Shown here: piece by piece, positions 54,382 through 63,516 of the stretch | How positions within the stretch are numbered: the stretch's first letter is position 1 | How the letters are laid out: each line of letters opens with the position of its first letter | Notes under the pieces: generated by a model | The model's database searches: none | What the model was told of the DNA's origin: nothing | What the model saw: only the letters and a program-made list of their open reading frames with translations | Source: Micrococcaceae bacterium Sec5.7 | Lineage (GTDB): Bacteria; Actinomycetota; Actinomycetes; Actinomycetales; Micrococcaceae | Direction of reading: 5' to 3' | Length of the DNA stretch: 64,000 nt | Assembly: GCA_039636785.1 (NCBI GenBank) | Contig: CP144169.1 | Coordinates: 3,472,001 to 3,536,000 of the forward strand | Position numbers and translations under genes: made by a program

Positions 54382-55845
54382 TCAGCTGCGGACTACCTCT
54401 GGTTCTTTGTCCAGATCCTCATGCAGGTCCTCATCTGCAGGGGGACCATCGCCGCTGTCCGGAGTGGATGCGGGCCGTTTCCCGTATCGTCTGCGCACCT
54501 CATAGCCGAGCAGGATCACAACGAGCGTCACGCCGCTCATCAGGAACTGGGACTGGGTGCTGGGAAGAATGGCCATGGCTGCGATCACGGCCAGCATCAG
54601 CGCGATGGTTGCGTAGCTCAGCCACGGAAAGAGCCACATCTTGAGCTTCAGCGCCCCCGGGTCTTCGCGGTCAAGCCGCTTGCGCAGCACCACCTGCGAA
54701 ATGGCGATCACCAGATAGACAAAGAGGGCCACTGCGCCATACGAGTTCACCAGGAAGGCGAAAACCACGTCACCCCACACATAGACACAAACCACGGAAA
54801 CGTATCCCACGGTGGTGCCCAGCAGGATGGCGCGGCGCGGAACGCCGCCCTTGGAAAGCTTGGTGAAGAACTTGGGTGCGTCGCCATTGCGGGTGAGGGC
54901 AAAAAGCATGCGCGAGGTGGTGTACAGCGCCGAGTTCAGGCAGGAGAGCACGGCTGTCAGGACAATGAAGTTCATGATGGTTGAAACCGCCGGGATGCCC
55001 ATCACGTCCAGTACGGCCGCGTACGGGCTCACGCCAACGCTCTCGGCGTCCCACCGCTGAATGGACACCACAACGAAGATCGAACCGACGTAAAACGTCA
55101 CCACCCGGGCCACGATTGAGCGCATGGCCTTCTTGACCGCCCGCTGGGGTTCTTCCGATTCGGCCGCCGCAATGGTGATGATCTCCGCGCCGGTATAGAA
55201 GGCCACACAGGGAACGACGGCGGCGAGCACCGCGCCCCAGCCCAGCGGCGTGAACCCGCCGTGATCGAACAGGTTCCCCAGCCCGGGCGTGGATTCGGGC
55301 CAGAGTCCGGTGATCCACAGGATGCCAAGTCCCAGGAACACCACGATGGCGACCACTTTGATTGAGGAGAACCAGTACTCGAACTCGCCAAAGGAGCGGG
55401 CCGAAACCATGTTCGTGGCACTCAACAGCACCATCAGGCCCAGGCTGAGCATCCAAAGCGGGGCCATGGGGAACCAGAGCTGGATGATCCGCCCGCCCGC
55501 GATGGCCTCGACGGCCACCACAATCACAAAGAAGTACCAGTACATCCAGCCGGTGGCAAAGCCAGCCCGCTGGCCCAACGCCTGCCGCGCATAGACGTAG
55601 AAGGAACCCAGTACGGGGCGCGCCACGGCCATTTCAGCAAGCATCCTCATCAGGAGCAAGGTGATGATGCCGGCGATGGAGAACGAAACAATCGCCGCCG
55701 GTCCTGTACTGCTGATCACTACGCCACTGCCGACGAACAGTCCGGCGCCAATGACGCCCCCGATCGCGATCAGATTCATATGTCGGTTCTTGAGGCCCTT
55801 TGTAAGGCCTGAATTCTCGGCCTGCCGAGGTTCGGCAATGTTCAC
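54382..55845 (-). CDS. APC-family amino-acid permease
   Basis: About 487 residues with twelve membrane segments, of the AnsP/GabP-type amino-acid transporter group. MNLIAIGGVIGAGLFVGSGVVI is the conserved TM1 region; LAEMAVARPVLGSFYVYARQALG and FYTGAEIITIAAAESEEPQRAVKKAM are later signatures. GTG at 55845 is chosen because TTTGGAGGAAAC precedes it; a longer frame reaches 55902. It ends next to the AAA+/VWA genes. No tauABC or TRAP taurine importer occurs in the window, so this permease is a candidate for taurine or alanine uptake. This is inference only. Confidence 0.88.
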   Translation of the reverse strand: MNIAEPRQAENSGLTKGLKNRHMNLIAIGGVIGAGLFVGSGVVISSTGPAAIVSFSIAGIITLLLMRMLAEMAVARPVLGSFYVYARQALGQRAGFATGWMYWYFFVIVVAVEAIAGGRIIQLWFPMAPLWMLSLGLMVLLSATNMVSARSFGEFEYWFSSIKVVAIVVFLGLGILWITGLWPESTPGLGNLFDHGGFTPLGWGAVLAAVVPCVAFYTGAEIITIAAAESEEPQRAVKKAMRSIVARVVTFYVGSIFVVVSIQRWDAESVGVSPYAAVLDVMGIPAVSTIMNFIVLTAVLSCLNSALYTTSRMLFALTRNGDAPKFFTKLSKGGVPRRAILLGTTVGYVSVVCVYVWGDVVFAFLVNSYGAVALFVYLVIAISQVVLRKRLDREDPGALKLKMWLFPWLSYATIALMLAVIAAMAILPSTQSQFLMSGVTLVVILLGYEVRRRYGKRPASTPDSGDGPPADEDLHEDLDKEPEVVRS

Positions 55846-56257
55846 GTTTCCTCCAAAATCTCTGACGGAACCCGTTGAAGTGCACTTTTGCGCCTGCGCC
55901 AAGAGGCGGGACTAGGGTCCACCGGAGGCATCGGTCCCTACAGTCTAGCTTTGAGTGATCCCGATCACTCCTCCTGGTGTAGCCCCAAACCTACGTAGGC
56001 AGCGTTAAGGTGCACAGAGCCAGATCACGCAGAAAAGAGGGAGCCAGCGTTCACCGGCTGAGCCGGTGGGACGCTGGCCACCCGGCGTCAAACCGCCTGG
56101 ATCCCGGCCGGGAAAAACTTGATATCTGGAACCCGGAGGCCTCCTCGATCCCGGCGACCACGCAGCAAAGCCAGATAAACGGGAGATGCGCGCCGCAAAA
56201 CTGGTCTGGATGATTCGACCTAATCTGGCCCCTGTAGTGTCCACTGATTCCGAGGAT
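55846..56257. other. Structured intergenic region, no gene recognised
   Basis: No credible frame. A strong hairpin is present at 56043-56078: GCCAGCGT and CACCGGC pair with GCCGGTG and ACGCTGGC around a TGA loop. Further G/C-rich partial inverted repeats follow to about 56160. It may contain a noncoding RNA or belong to the leader of the lipoprotein gene at 56357. It does not match a riboswitch class that I can name. Confidence 0.4.
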
Positions 56258-56303
56258 GCTTGGGGGTGCACATCGGCGTACCTGCGCTGATGAAACCCCA
56301 AGC
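56258..56303 (+). promoter_or_regulatory. Nested hairpin in the lipoprotein leader
   Basis: Outer stem GCTTGGGG (56258-56265) with CCCCAAGC (56296-56303), inner stem CATCGGCG (56271-56278) with CGCTGATG (56285-56292, one G-U pair), loop TACCTG, and an asymmetric internal loop GTGCA/AAA. The lipoprotein start is 54 bp beyond. This looks like a structured 5' leader element; the class is not recognised. Confidence 0.5.
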
Positions 56304-56356
56304 AACGACCGGCGGCTAACAACCCGGGGTCTTTGTCATTAGAGGAGCCACATTTG

Positions 56357-56854
56357 ATGAACAAGCGAATCACCACAGTTTTGGCTGTGGTGTCCCTGAC
56401 CGGCCTGGCCTTGACCGGCTGCGGCGCCACAGCAGCGACGTCCACCGGTACAACGTCTGCCTCCACTGGTGCCCCGGCCAGCAGCTCCGCGCCGTCGGAT
56501 CTCAAAACCGCTGAAACGACGCTCGGGGACATCGTTGTTAACGGAAAGGGAATGTCTGTCTACGTTTTCGATAAGGACGTCAAGGGCTCCGGGAAAAGCG
56601 CCTGCACCGGGGCGTGCCAGGCGATCTGGTCCGCGGTCACCACGAGCACCGACACCCCGGTCGTGGAGGGCGTGAGCGGGAAGGCCGGCGTCATCACCAC
56701 CGAGGCCGGCACGAAACAGGTCACGCTCAACGGGATGCCCCTGTACCTGTTCTCCAAAGACGCCGCCCCGGGCGACGTCAAAGGCCAGGGCGTCAACAAG
56801 ATCTGGTGGGTCACCACCCCCACAGGAGAAAAAGTCAGCACACCTGCCAGCTAG
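56357..56854 (+). CDS. Lipoprotein with tandem Lipoprotein_15 repeats
   Basis: A 165-residue lipoprotein. The signal peptide ends in the lipobox ALTGC (about residue 22), followed by a Ser/Thr/Ala-rich linker to about residue 50. The body contains two copies of the secreted repeat family PF03640: GKGMSVYVFDKDVKGSGKSACTG-type and NGMPLYLFSKDAAPGDVKGQG, the second ending NKIWWVTTPTG. Function unknown; members are common in actinobacterial envelopes. ATG at 56357 after TAGAGGAGCC. Confidence 0.87.
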   Translation: MNKRITTVLAVVSLTGLALTGCGATAATSTGTTSASTGAPASSSAPSDLKTAETTLGDIVVNGKGMSVYVFDKDVKGSGKSACTGACQAIWSAVTTSTDTPVVEGVSGKAGVITTEAGTKQVTLNGMPLYLFSKDAAPGDVKGQGVNKIWWVTTPTGEKVSTPAS

Positions 56855-57068
56855 TCGTCCCGGCTGGTCTACGGGCTGCATACTTTTCTTCCGTGTGCAG
56901 CCCGGACCCGGGCCGGAACCGGAACGCGCCCCACCCGGACACGATCAGCTACAAGTCGGACTTGGCGTGCCACCATTGTGTGCCATCCATCCGGGCACGG
57001 GATCAGGATCGTGCCTTCTCTTTATGCCGCGGCCCTAACCACCGGGGCCGTAAGTACCGGGGCTGTCG

Positions 57069-58032
57069 ATGACCCGCCGGCGTCTGCCGCGCACGCGAAT
57101 CCGGAAGGATTCCCGGACAGGGCCTGAGCAGGCTCCGGCGTTACCCGGCGCACAGCCCATCTCGGCGAGTGACCGTGTGTACACGGCGGACCAGACCTCC
57201 AACACTGTGACGGTCATCAATCCGGCAACGGTCAAGGTTTTGGGCACCATCTCCCTCGGGGGCCCGCGACTGACTGATGTGCTGGGTCCCCAGTACTTGC
57301 GTGCGGTCGATGTGCATGGTCTGGGGTTTTCCCGGGACGCCAGGTCAGTGTCATCGACATCCTCGGGCGCCGGGTCGTTACGAAGCTCACCACCGGCCCC
57401 GGCACCAACCACCCCAATTTTGTTGATACTCCGAAGGGCCAGTCCGTCTACCTGACGGTCGGGGGATCAAGTGAGACCAAGGTCTACCGGCAGGATTCCG
57501 CCCGCGAAGAACCATCGTATGTCGGCTCGGTTGCTTCCTCCGGAGTAGAACCGCATGGCATCTGGCCGAGCCCGGACAGCAGCCGGGTTTACGTCGTCAA
57601 CGAGCACTCGGACACCGTGGACGTCATTAGCACGGCCACACAAAAGGTGGTTGATACCCTGCACGTCGGCCAGGAAGGGCAGGCCCTCATCTACGTTGCC
57701 GGTGCCGTCCCGTCCGGTACAGGCGAACAAATCTCGGCCGCCAGGGACTCGATCAACCGGTCGCGAACGCCGATGTGTCCGTACCCGGTGAGCCCAAGGC
57801 AGCGGTCGGGCTGACGGTGCGTGGATTGACGGGGCCGGACATGGTCGAGCTCAGCGCGCAGGGGCTGACTCCGAACACGGCCTACACCGCCTCCAGCACA
57901 TTCCACGGCATGCAGATCCCGCTGGTAACTTTTCGAACAGACGCCCAGGGGGCAGCTCCCCAGGTGCTGGCATTCACTAAGTTCTTTGGCATCTACGGTG
58001 TGAGCACCCTCACCGTGCAACCCGCCACCTGA
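57069..58032 (+). pseudogene. Frameshifted YVTN-type beta-propeller protein
   Basis: Three consecutive frames each encode part of one beta-propeller protein. The first (to about 57340) has VYTADQTSNTVTVINPATVKVLGTISLGG, a YncE-type blade. The second (about 57345-57745) has VYLTVGGSSETKVYRQ and SRVYVVNEHSDTVDVISTATQKVVDTLHVG. The third (about 57750-58032) carries a C-terminal domain (VRGLTGPDMVELSAQGLTPNTAYT, FRTDAQGAAPQVLAFTKFFGIYGVSTLTV). Each break falls between well-matching segments, so the gene once encoded a single secreted or surface propeller. The original start is unclear, and no signal peptide is evident in the present frame. Confidence 0.7.
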
Positions 58033-58732
58033 CACCGACAGGCCAAGCCCGGTCGTTCCGCTACGGAACCAGGTCGACCTGCCAAAGGCTTCACGGCGCA
58101 GAGACTTGTGTGGGCTGTCGCGTTGACCGCCCGCAAACAGGCCGACTGAGCCTTCGGCCTGAGCAGGACCGAAACCGCCAAACGAGGCTACCGGCCACGG
58201 GAGACGAAGCATTCAGCCATGCCCGATGGCGAGGCGTGTCGACGACCATTTCCCGTGAAAACGTGGGAGGGGCTCGGGACATGATGTCTGATGGAAGTGC
58301 TTGCCTGCTTCCGTCCCGACCCGCTTTTGCTCGATGATCCGGCGGACATCGACGTGGATCCCAACACGAGGCGTGGCGCCCCTGGGATCGGCGCGGCCCT
58401 GACCGTGGGCTGGGCGATGCTCACCGGCGTCGAACCTGCCAGCCCGCTGAAGCTGATGTTCATCGCGGGAATTGTGGGGTGCGCTGCGGGGCTGAAGCGT
58501 CTGCCAGCCGGTGCGCCAACCAAGTTGCCGGCTCTCCCGCCCAGTTAGTCCGGCTCCATGCGGCGTGTCGGCCCCAACACGCCGGGCAGCCCACCGATTG
58601 GGAATGGGCAACTGGGCAGGATGGTCAGGATGGTCAGGAATACTGACGCGGCTGCCGGGGTTCTTGGCAGGGGAGGCAGTCAGCGCCGCACAACTCACAC
58701 GGCACCTCCCAACAGCGAAGCGGAGAACCACA
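58033..58732. other. Intergenic region with a copied SMR gene fragment
   Basis: Seven hundred bases with no intact gene. It holds the exact copy of SMR gene sequence described at 58384-58517; either side of it I recognise nothing. A GGCGTGT/ACACGCC hairpin near 58562-58583 is the only other structure I noticed. Confidence 0.55.
58384..58517. repeat. 134-bp perfect copy of part of SMR gene 2
   Basis: These 134 bases are identical to 40858-40991, the last two membrane segments of the second SMR exporter gene. In this location the copied frame reads through as IGAALTVGWAMLTGV to GLKRLPAGA and ends at 58548, but it lacks the first half of the protein. Same orientation as the source. No insertion-sequence ends or target duplications are visible. 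Confidence 0.95.
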
Positions 58733-59746
58733 ATGACGGCAGCAACATCAGTTCAGCTCGGCGACGGCCTTGTTGTCAGCCCGCTCGGATTCGGCGGCAT
58801 GGCCCTCACCCCGGTCTACGGCGAGGTTGACCCGGCCGAAGCGATAAAGACTCTGCACCACGCAGTTGATGCCGGCGTCAGCTTCATTGACACCGCGGAT
58901 ATCTACGGTGGAGGCAGCAATGAGGAGCTGATTTCCCAGCTACTCACGGAGCGCCGGGGCGAGATCCAGCTGGCCACCAAGTTCGCCCTGGTGGGCAACC
59001 CGGCCGCCGGTTACACGGATGTCCGGGGTGACGCCGCCTACGTGAAGCAGGCTGCAGAGGCCAGCCTCAAGCGCCTGGGCACGGATGTCATCGACCTCTA
59101 CTACATGCACCGCCGTGACCTCCGCGTTCCGATTGTGGAAACCGTGGAGGCCATGGCGGAGCTCGTGCAGCAGGGCAAGGTCCGGCACCTTGGCCTGTCT
59201 GAAGTGACAGCCGAGGAGCTGCGCGAAGCAAGCAGCATCCACCCCATCGCCGCGGTCCAGAGTGAATGGTCCATCTGGAGCCGCGATGTGGAACGCAACG
59301 TTGTTCCGGCCGCGGCCGAGCTCGGCGTGGGTTTTGTGCCGTACTCGCCGCTGGGCCGGGGATTCCTCACCGGCACCGTTGACGTCTCCCAGCTGGGAGA
59401 CAACGACTTCCGACGCCGGATCCCCCGTTTCGCCGACGGCGCCCTGGACGCCAACCAGGCCGTTGTGGCAGCCGTGCAGTCCGTCGCTTCAGAACTTGTG
59501 GTTTCAGGGCGCAGCGCAACGCCCGCACAGGTGGCGCTCGCCTGGCTGCTGGCGCAGGGCACACGGCTCGGCCTGCCGGTGGTCCCGATCCCCGGCACCC
59601 GCAAGGCCCGCCGGGTCGACGAAAACCTTGGCGCCCTCGCTTTGACCCTCACCACAGCGCAACTGGAGAAGCTCGACGCCGCTGCGGACGCCGTCGTCGG
59701 CTCCCGTTCCGCGGATCCCAAGTGGGTGTCCGAGGGCCGTGAATAG
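58733..59746 (+). CDS. Aldo/keto reductase
   Basis: A 337-residue NADPH-dependent oxidoreductase of the AKR family (IolS/YajO-like). LGFGGMALTPVYGEVDPAEAIKTLHHAVDAGVSFIDTADIYGGG contains the catalytic Asp and Tyr, ATKFAL the Lys, and DLYYMHRRDLRVPIVETVEAM the His. The cofactor loop PIPGTRKARRVDENLGAL closes the barrel. ATG at 58733 follows GCGGAGAACC; the frame extends upstream but without coding character. It precedes the MBL gene by 21 bp, so the two may be co-transcribed. Confidence 0.92.
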   Translation: MTAATSVQLGDGLVVSPLGFGGMALTPVYGEVDPAEAIKTLHHAVDAGVSFIDTADIYGGGSNEELISQLLTERRGEIQLATKFALVGNPAAGYTDVRGDAAYVKQAAEASLKRLGTDVIDLYYMHRRDLRVPIVETVEAMAELVQQGKVRHLGLSEVTAEELREASSIHPIAAVQSEWSIWSRDVERNVVPAAAELGVGFVPYSPLGRGFLTGTVDVSQLGDNDFRRRIPRFADGALDANQAVVAAVQSVASELVVSGRSATPAQVALAWLLAQGTRLGLPVVPIPGTRKARRVDENLGALALTLTTAQLEKLDAAADAVVGSRSADPKWVSEGRE

Positions 59747-59767
59747 CGTTTCCGTAGACTGAGGCCC

Positions 59768-60418
59768 ATGGACACACTCATTCACTCGTTGCGCGACATC
59801 ACCATCCGCCGGATTTCGGTCGGCGAGATGGACAACAACGTGTATCTGCTCACCGCCAAGGCAACGGGTGCGCAGCTGCTGATCGACGCCGCCGACGACC
59901 TGCCCGCAATCCAGAGCCTGATCGCAGGCTCCTCTGCGGACAGTGAGGTGACACCGAAGCTCGCACTGATCGCCACCACACATCAGCACTGGGACCATGT
60001 CCGCGCGCTGCCAGGGCTCGTGAAAGCCACCGGGGTCAGGACATCAGCCGGCGTGGATGATGCCCCGGAGCTGCCGGTAGCCGTTGATGTACTGCTGGAG
60101 CACGGGGACGTCGGGAACTTCGACGGCTTCGATGTCACCGCAGTTCACCTGCGAGGGCACACGCCGGGATCCATCGCCTATGTGTACCGGGACCCGGCGG
60201 GCCCGGCGCACATTTTCTCCGGCGACTCGCTGTTCCCCGGGGGCGTTGGCAACACCCAGAAGGATCCGGAGCGGTTCCAGCAGCTGATCGCCGATGTCAG
60301 CGAGCGGCTGTTCGACGCGTACCCGGATGACACCGTGGTGCACCCGGGCCACGGCAGGCCCACCACCCTCGGCGCGGAACGCCCGCACCTGCAGGAGTGG
60401 CGCGCCCGCGGCTGGTAG
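59768..60418 (+). CDS. MBL-fold metallohydrolase (glyoxalase II-like)
   Basis: A 216-residue metallo-beta-lactamase-fold hydrolase. The zinc motif THQHWDHV gives His72, His74, Asp76 and His77. LRGHTPGSIAYVY supplies the next His, FSGDSLFPGGVGNT the bridging Asp, and VHPGHGRPTTLG the last His. DNNVYLL near the start is typical of the glyoxalase II and persulfide dioxygenase-like group. Likely hydrolyses a thioester or related metabolite; substrate not determinable. Confidence 0.88.
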   Translation: MDTLIHSLRDITIRRISVGEMDNNVYLLTAKATGAQLLIDAADDLPAIQSLIAGSSADSEVTPKLALIATTHQHWDHVRALPGLVKATGVRTSAGVDDAPELPVAVDVLLEHGDVGNFDGFDVTAVHLRGHTPGSIAYVYRDPAGPAHIFSGDSLFPGGVGNTQKDPERFQQLIADVSERLFDAYPDDTVVHPGHGRPTTLGAERPHLQEWRARGW

Positions 60419-60431
60419 GCCGCTTAAATGC

Positions 60432-60493
60432 CATCGAGTGCTCCGATAACGCCGTTATGATCCTGCTAAACGGCGTTTACGGAGCACTCGATG
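60432..60493. repeat. Palindromic hairpin repeat, copy 2 of 3
   Basis: Outer arms CATCGAGTGCTCCG (60432-60445) and CGGAGCACTCGATG (60480-60493) pair perfectly, with inner AACGCCGTT pairing with AAACGGCGTT. It shares AGTGCTCCG and GCCGTT with copy 1 at 9177-9224. It lies between the convergent MBL and helicase genes and may terminate both. Confidence 0.7.
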
Positions 60494-60507
60494 TTTAGTT
60501 TCAGAGC

Positions 60508-62394
60508 CTAGCGGCTGCGGCGCTCGTTAGAGGCCGGAGCCGAAGCACGGCGGGGGCCGCTGCGGGCCGGACGGCCTTCGCTGGAGCGGCCGTTGCCGCC
60601 GCCGGCGTAGGATCCACCGGAGTTGCCCCCTGTGTTGGAAGACCAGACAGCCTTGTTGCCTGCATTGCCTGAAGCCCCGGCACCTGCACGCTGGCCGGCT
60701 CCGCCTGTGCGGGCGCCGGTTCCGGCGGCACGCTGTCCCGTTGCCGGACGTCCGTTGCGCTGGCCTCCTGCTGCGCCGCCGCGCGGAGCCGAAGCACCGC
60801 GTGAGTCGCCGCGTCCTTCAGGTGCCCGCACGTCAGACCCGCGGCCAGCCGATGAACGGCCACCTGCTGCGGGTACGTCGTTGCGGTGCGTGTAGGCAGT
60901 GCTGCGGGCGCGTGAGCTGCGGCGTTCGGCGCGCTCGGCGTCCATGCGGTCTTCGTTCTTCTCCGTGACGCGCTCTGCAGCGTTGCGGGCAGCAGCCTGG
61001 CCCTCGTAAGCCACGGCGCGGCGGTCAGCACGGGCAAGATCGGTGCGCGGGGCTTCTGACGAAACCCGCCCGCGGCCGCCACGTCCACCACGGCCACCCG
61101 CGGTGGGTGCAGCCTGGGTGGTGCGGCGTGCGCGCTTGCGCTCGGCGTTGGCGCCGGTGGAGCCTCCGCCGCCCTGCTGCGACTTGGCCGCCAGTAGTGC
61201 CGCACGGGTGCGGGGATCGATCTTGTCGGCCATTTCGCCCACCAGTTCAGCAACCAGCGGGGAGTTGGCGGTGACGCGCTCGAAGTTAACCTCGACGCCG
61301 GCAGCCTTCATCAGCTTCTTGACGTCAGACTGCTGCTCCGGCAGGGTCAGAGTGACCACAGTGCCATCCGAGCCCGCTCTGGCCGTACGGCCTGAGCGGT
61401 GCAGGTAAGCCTTGTGTTCTGTGGGCGGGTCAACGTGGATGACCAGTTCGATGTCGTCCACGTGGACGCCGCGGGCTGCGACGTCGGTGGCCACCAGGAC
61501 ACGGACCTCGCCGGAGGAGAACTCCGCCAGGTTGCGGTCACGCGCATTCTGCGACAGGTTGCCGTGAAGGTCGACGGCGGGGATGCCGGCGTCCGTCAGG
61601 GTTTTGGCCAGCTTGCGTGCGTGGTGCTTGGTGCGCATGAACAGCACACGGCGTCCGGCACCCGAGGCGAGCTCAACAATCAGCTGCTTCTTGACGGTCT
61701 GGTCGTTGACCACCAGGACGTGGTGTTCCATGGTGGTGACCGAGGCCTGGGGATCATCCACGGCGTGCGTCAGCGGGTTGGACAGGTAACGCTGGACGAT
61801 TTTGTCCACACCGTTGTCCAGTGTCGCCGAGAAGAGCAGGCGCTGGCCCTTGGCGGGGGTCATGTCCATGAGCTTCTTGACGACCGGCAGGAAGCCGAGG
61901 TCGGCCATATGGTCGGCCTCGTCCAGCACGGTGATTTCCACGGCTTCGAGGGTCAGGATGCGCTGGCGGATGAGGTCCTCCAGGCGGCCCGGGCAGGCGA
62001 TGACAATGTCAACGCCGGCGCGCAGTGCCTTTTCCTGGCGGGCCTGGGAGATGCCGCCGTAGATCACCGTGGTGGTCAGGCCCATGGCCTTGGCCATCGG
62101 CTCGATGGTGGCGTTGATCTGCGTAGCCAGCTCGCGGGTGGGTGCAAGGACCAGGCCCATGGGGCGGCCCGGCTTGCGGAAATGCTTGGCTTCGCGCTCA
62201 GCGAGTCGTGCTACAAGCGGGATAGCGAAAGCAATGGTCTTACCGGAGCCAGTGCGGCCGCGGCCAAGGACATCGCGTCCGGCCAGGGTGTCCGGGAGGG
62301 TTTTCACCTGGATGGGGAACGGGGTTTCAATTCCCTGTGCGGTGAGGGTGTCGGCGAGGGCCTTGGGCGTGCCAAGGGCAGCGAAAGTAGTCAT
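60508..62394 (-). CDS. DEAD-box RNA helicase with low-complexity RGG tail
   Basis: About 628 residues. The Q motif (GIETPFPIQ) is followed by Walker A GRTGSGKT (about 46-53), PTRELA, DEAD in VLDEADHMADLGF, the SAT motif in LFSATLDNG, ATDVAARGVHVDD and HRSGRTARAG, the full SF2 set for RNA unwinding. From about residue 400 the tail is rich in Arg, Gly and Ser (GGRGGRGGRGRVSS..., NTGGNSGGSYAGGG), an RNA-binding tail often seen in cold-shock helicases. Start at ATG 62394; an in-frame TTG at 62403 is possible. Confidence 0.95.
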   Translation of the reverse strand: MTTFAALGTPKALADTLTAQGIETPFPIQVKTLPDTLAGRDVLGRGRTGSGKTIAFAIPLVARLAEREAKHFRKPGRPMGLVLAPTRELATQINATIEPMAKAMGLTTTVIYGGISQARQEKALRAGVDIVIACPGRLEDLIRQRILTLEAVEITVLDEADHMADLGFLPVVKKLMDMTPAKGQRLLFSATLDNGVDKIVQRYLSNPLTHAVDDPQASVTTMEHHVLVVNDQTVKKQLIVELASGAGRRVLFMRTKHHARKLAKTLTDAGIPAVDLHGNLSQNARDRNLAEFSSGEVRVLVATDVAARGVHVDDIELVIHVDPPTEHKAYLHRSGRTARAGSDGTVVTLTLPEQQSDVKKLMKAAGVEVNFERVTANSPLVAELVGEMADKIDPRTRAALLAAKSQQGGGGSTGANAERKRARRTTQAAPTAGGRGGRGGRGRVSSEAPRTDLARADRRAVAYEGQAAARNAAERVTEKNEDRMDAERAERRSSRARSTAYTHRNDVPAAGGRSSAGRGSDVRAPEGRGDSRGASAPRGGAAGGQRNGRPATGQRAAGTGARTGGAGQRAGAGASGNAGNKAVWSSNTGGNSGGSYAGGGNGRSSEGRPARSGPRRASAPASNERRSR

Positions 62395-62721
62395 GTATTT
62401 CAAGGGTCTTTCTGGCGGTATCCGTGAGGATATCGGCCCCGATGCCGGTTGGCTCAGGGGTTCGCCGAAGAAAAGTCAGGTGGTCAACCGGGCTGCTGCC
62501 AAACATACAAGGCGGCGGCTGGGACCAAATAGAACGCGTTCATCGACGCAGGATGTGCCTCTCACATGAAAATAGCCCACTCCCTGCCGGACGAATCCTT
62601 GGGGCGAACCGGTTGATGAACCAGTTCAAAAGTGGGCATCACTGCACATCAAGTTCCACCAGTCTATCATCCGCCTGACCAGGGCCCCGACATCCCACTC
62701 CCCGCCCCCTCCCACTTCCCC
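62395..62721. other. 5' region of the helicase gene
   Basis: About 330 bp upstream of the helicase, read leftward, without a clear gene. The long, pyrimidine-rich sequence at 62690-62720 (CCCACTCCCCGCCCCCTCC) is notable. Long leaders are usual for cold-shock helicases, but I see no defined element such as a cold box. Confidence 0.4.
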
Positions 62722-62781
62722 AACTGACCGGCATTAGATGTCGTTATCAGCGCTCAAAACGACATCTAATGCGACCCAGTT
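62722..62781. repeat. Palindromic hairpin repeat, copy 3 of 3
   Basis: AACTG (62722-62726) and CAGTT (62777-62781) form the outer ends, and CATTAGATGTCGTT pairs with AACGACATCTAATG inside. The centre CAGCGCTCAAAACG resembles copy 1 (GAGGGCTCAAAACG). It lies between the divergent helicase and methyltransferase genes. Confidence 0.65.
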
Positions 62782-62829
62782 GGGCTGGGAACCGTTGCCA
62801 TGCCGGGCGCCGTGGAGCAGGCTGGAGCC

Positions 62830-63516
62830 ATGACGGAACACGGCAGGGATCATCCGGGAGCGCACCACCAGGATCAAGGCAACACGCACGACGGCGCCGC
62901 TCACCTTTGGGACCAAATGTACCGGACCCGCCCGCGCATCTGGAGCGGGAAGCCCAACCCCCAGTTGGTGCGGGAGGCATCCGGGCTGAAGCCGGGCCGG
63001 GCTCTGGACCTCGGCTGCGGCGAAGGCGCCGATGCCCTGTGGCTCGCACAGCAGGGCTGGACGGTCACCGCCGTCGACGTGTCCGCCGTCGCGCTTGGAC
63101 GCGCTGCGGCGCATGCCGCGGAGGCAAAGCACGGGCCCCGGATCACGTGGGTGCAGCAGGATCTGGCGGCGTGGCAACCCGAAGCGGAATTCGATCTCGT
63201 GTCCGCGCAGTTCCTGCATTCTCCGGCCCTTCCATGGCAACAATCGCTCAAGGCGGCGGCATCGGCCGTGCGGCCGGGCGGCACCCTGCTGATTGTGGGC
63301 CACCACCCGGACCGGCTGCCGCCCTGGGGCAGCCACATGTCAGCTGACAGGTTCTTCACGCCTGAGCAGCTGGCATTCGAGCTCCATCCCACCAGACCGG
63401 GCTGGCGGCTGGACGTGGCGGCCAGCCGGGAGCGCGCGGTCGAGGGCCCGGACGGGCAGCGGGCCACGATCGCCGACGCCGTATTGCGGGCCACTAGGGA
63501 AGGTGGGCAGCTGTGA
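62830..63516 (+). CDS. Class I SAM-dependent methyltransferase
   Basis: About 228 residues. The SAM-binding motif I is ALDLGCGEGADALWLAQQG, motif II TAVDVSAVALGRAAAHA, and later motifs VQQDLAAW and FDLVSAQFLHSP. The N-terminal WDQMYRTRPRIWSGKPNPQLV resembles tellurite-resistance/TehB-like and thiopurine-type small-molecule methyltransferases. Start at ATG 62830 (MTEHGRD); a start at 62800 is also open. It overlaps the following DUF1801 gene by 4 bp. Confidence 0.87.
   Translation: MTEHGRDHPGAHHQDQGNTHDGAAHLWDQMYRTRPRIWSGKPNPQLVREASGLKPGRALDLGCGEGADALWLAQQGWTVTAVDVSAVALGRAAAHAAEAKHGPRITWVQQDLAAWQPEAEFDLVSAQFLHSPALPWQQSLKAAASAVRPGGTLLIVGHHPDRLPPWGSHMSADRFFTPEQLAFELHPTRPGWRLDVAASRERAVEGPDGQRATIADAVLRATREGGQL

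Noticed and set aside
56043..56078. A c-di-GMP (GEMM) or ydaO riboswitch
   Set aside because: GTGGGACGC resembles part of the GEMM consensus, but the remaining conserved blocks are absent, so only a generic hairpin is claimed.
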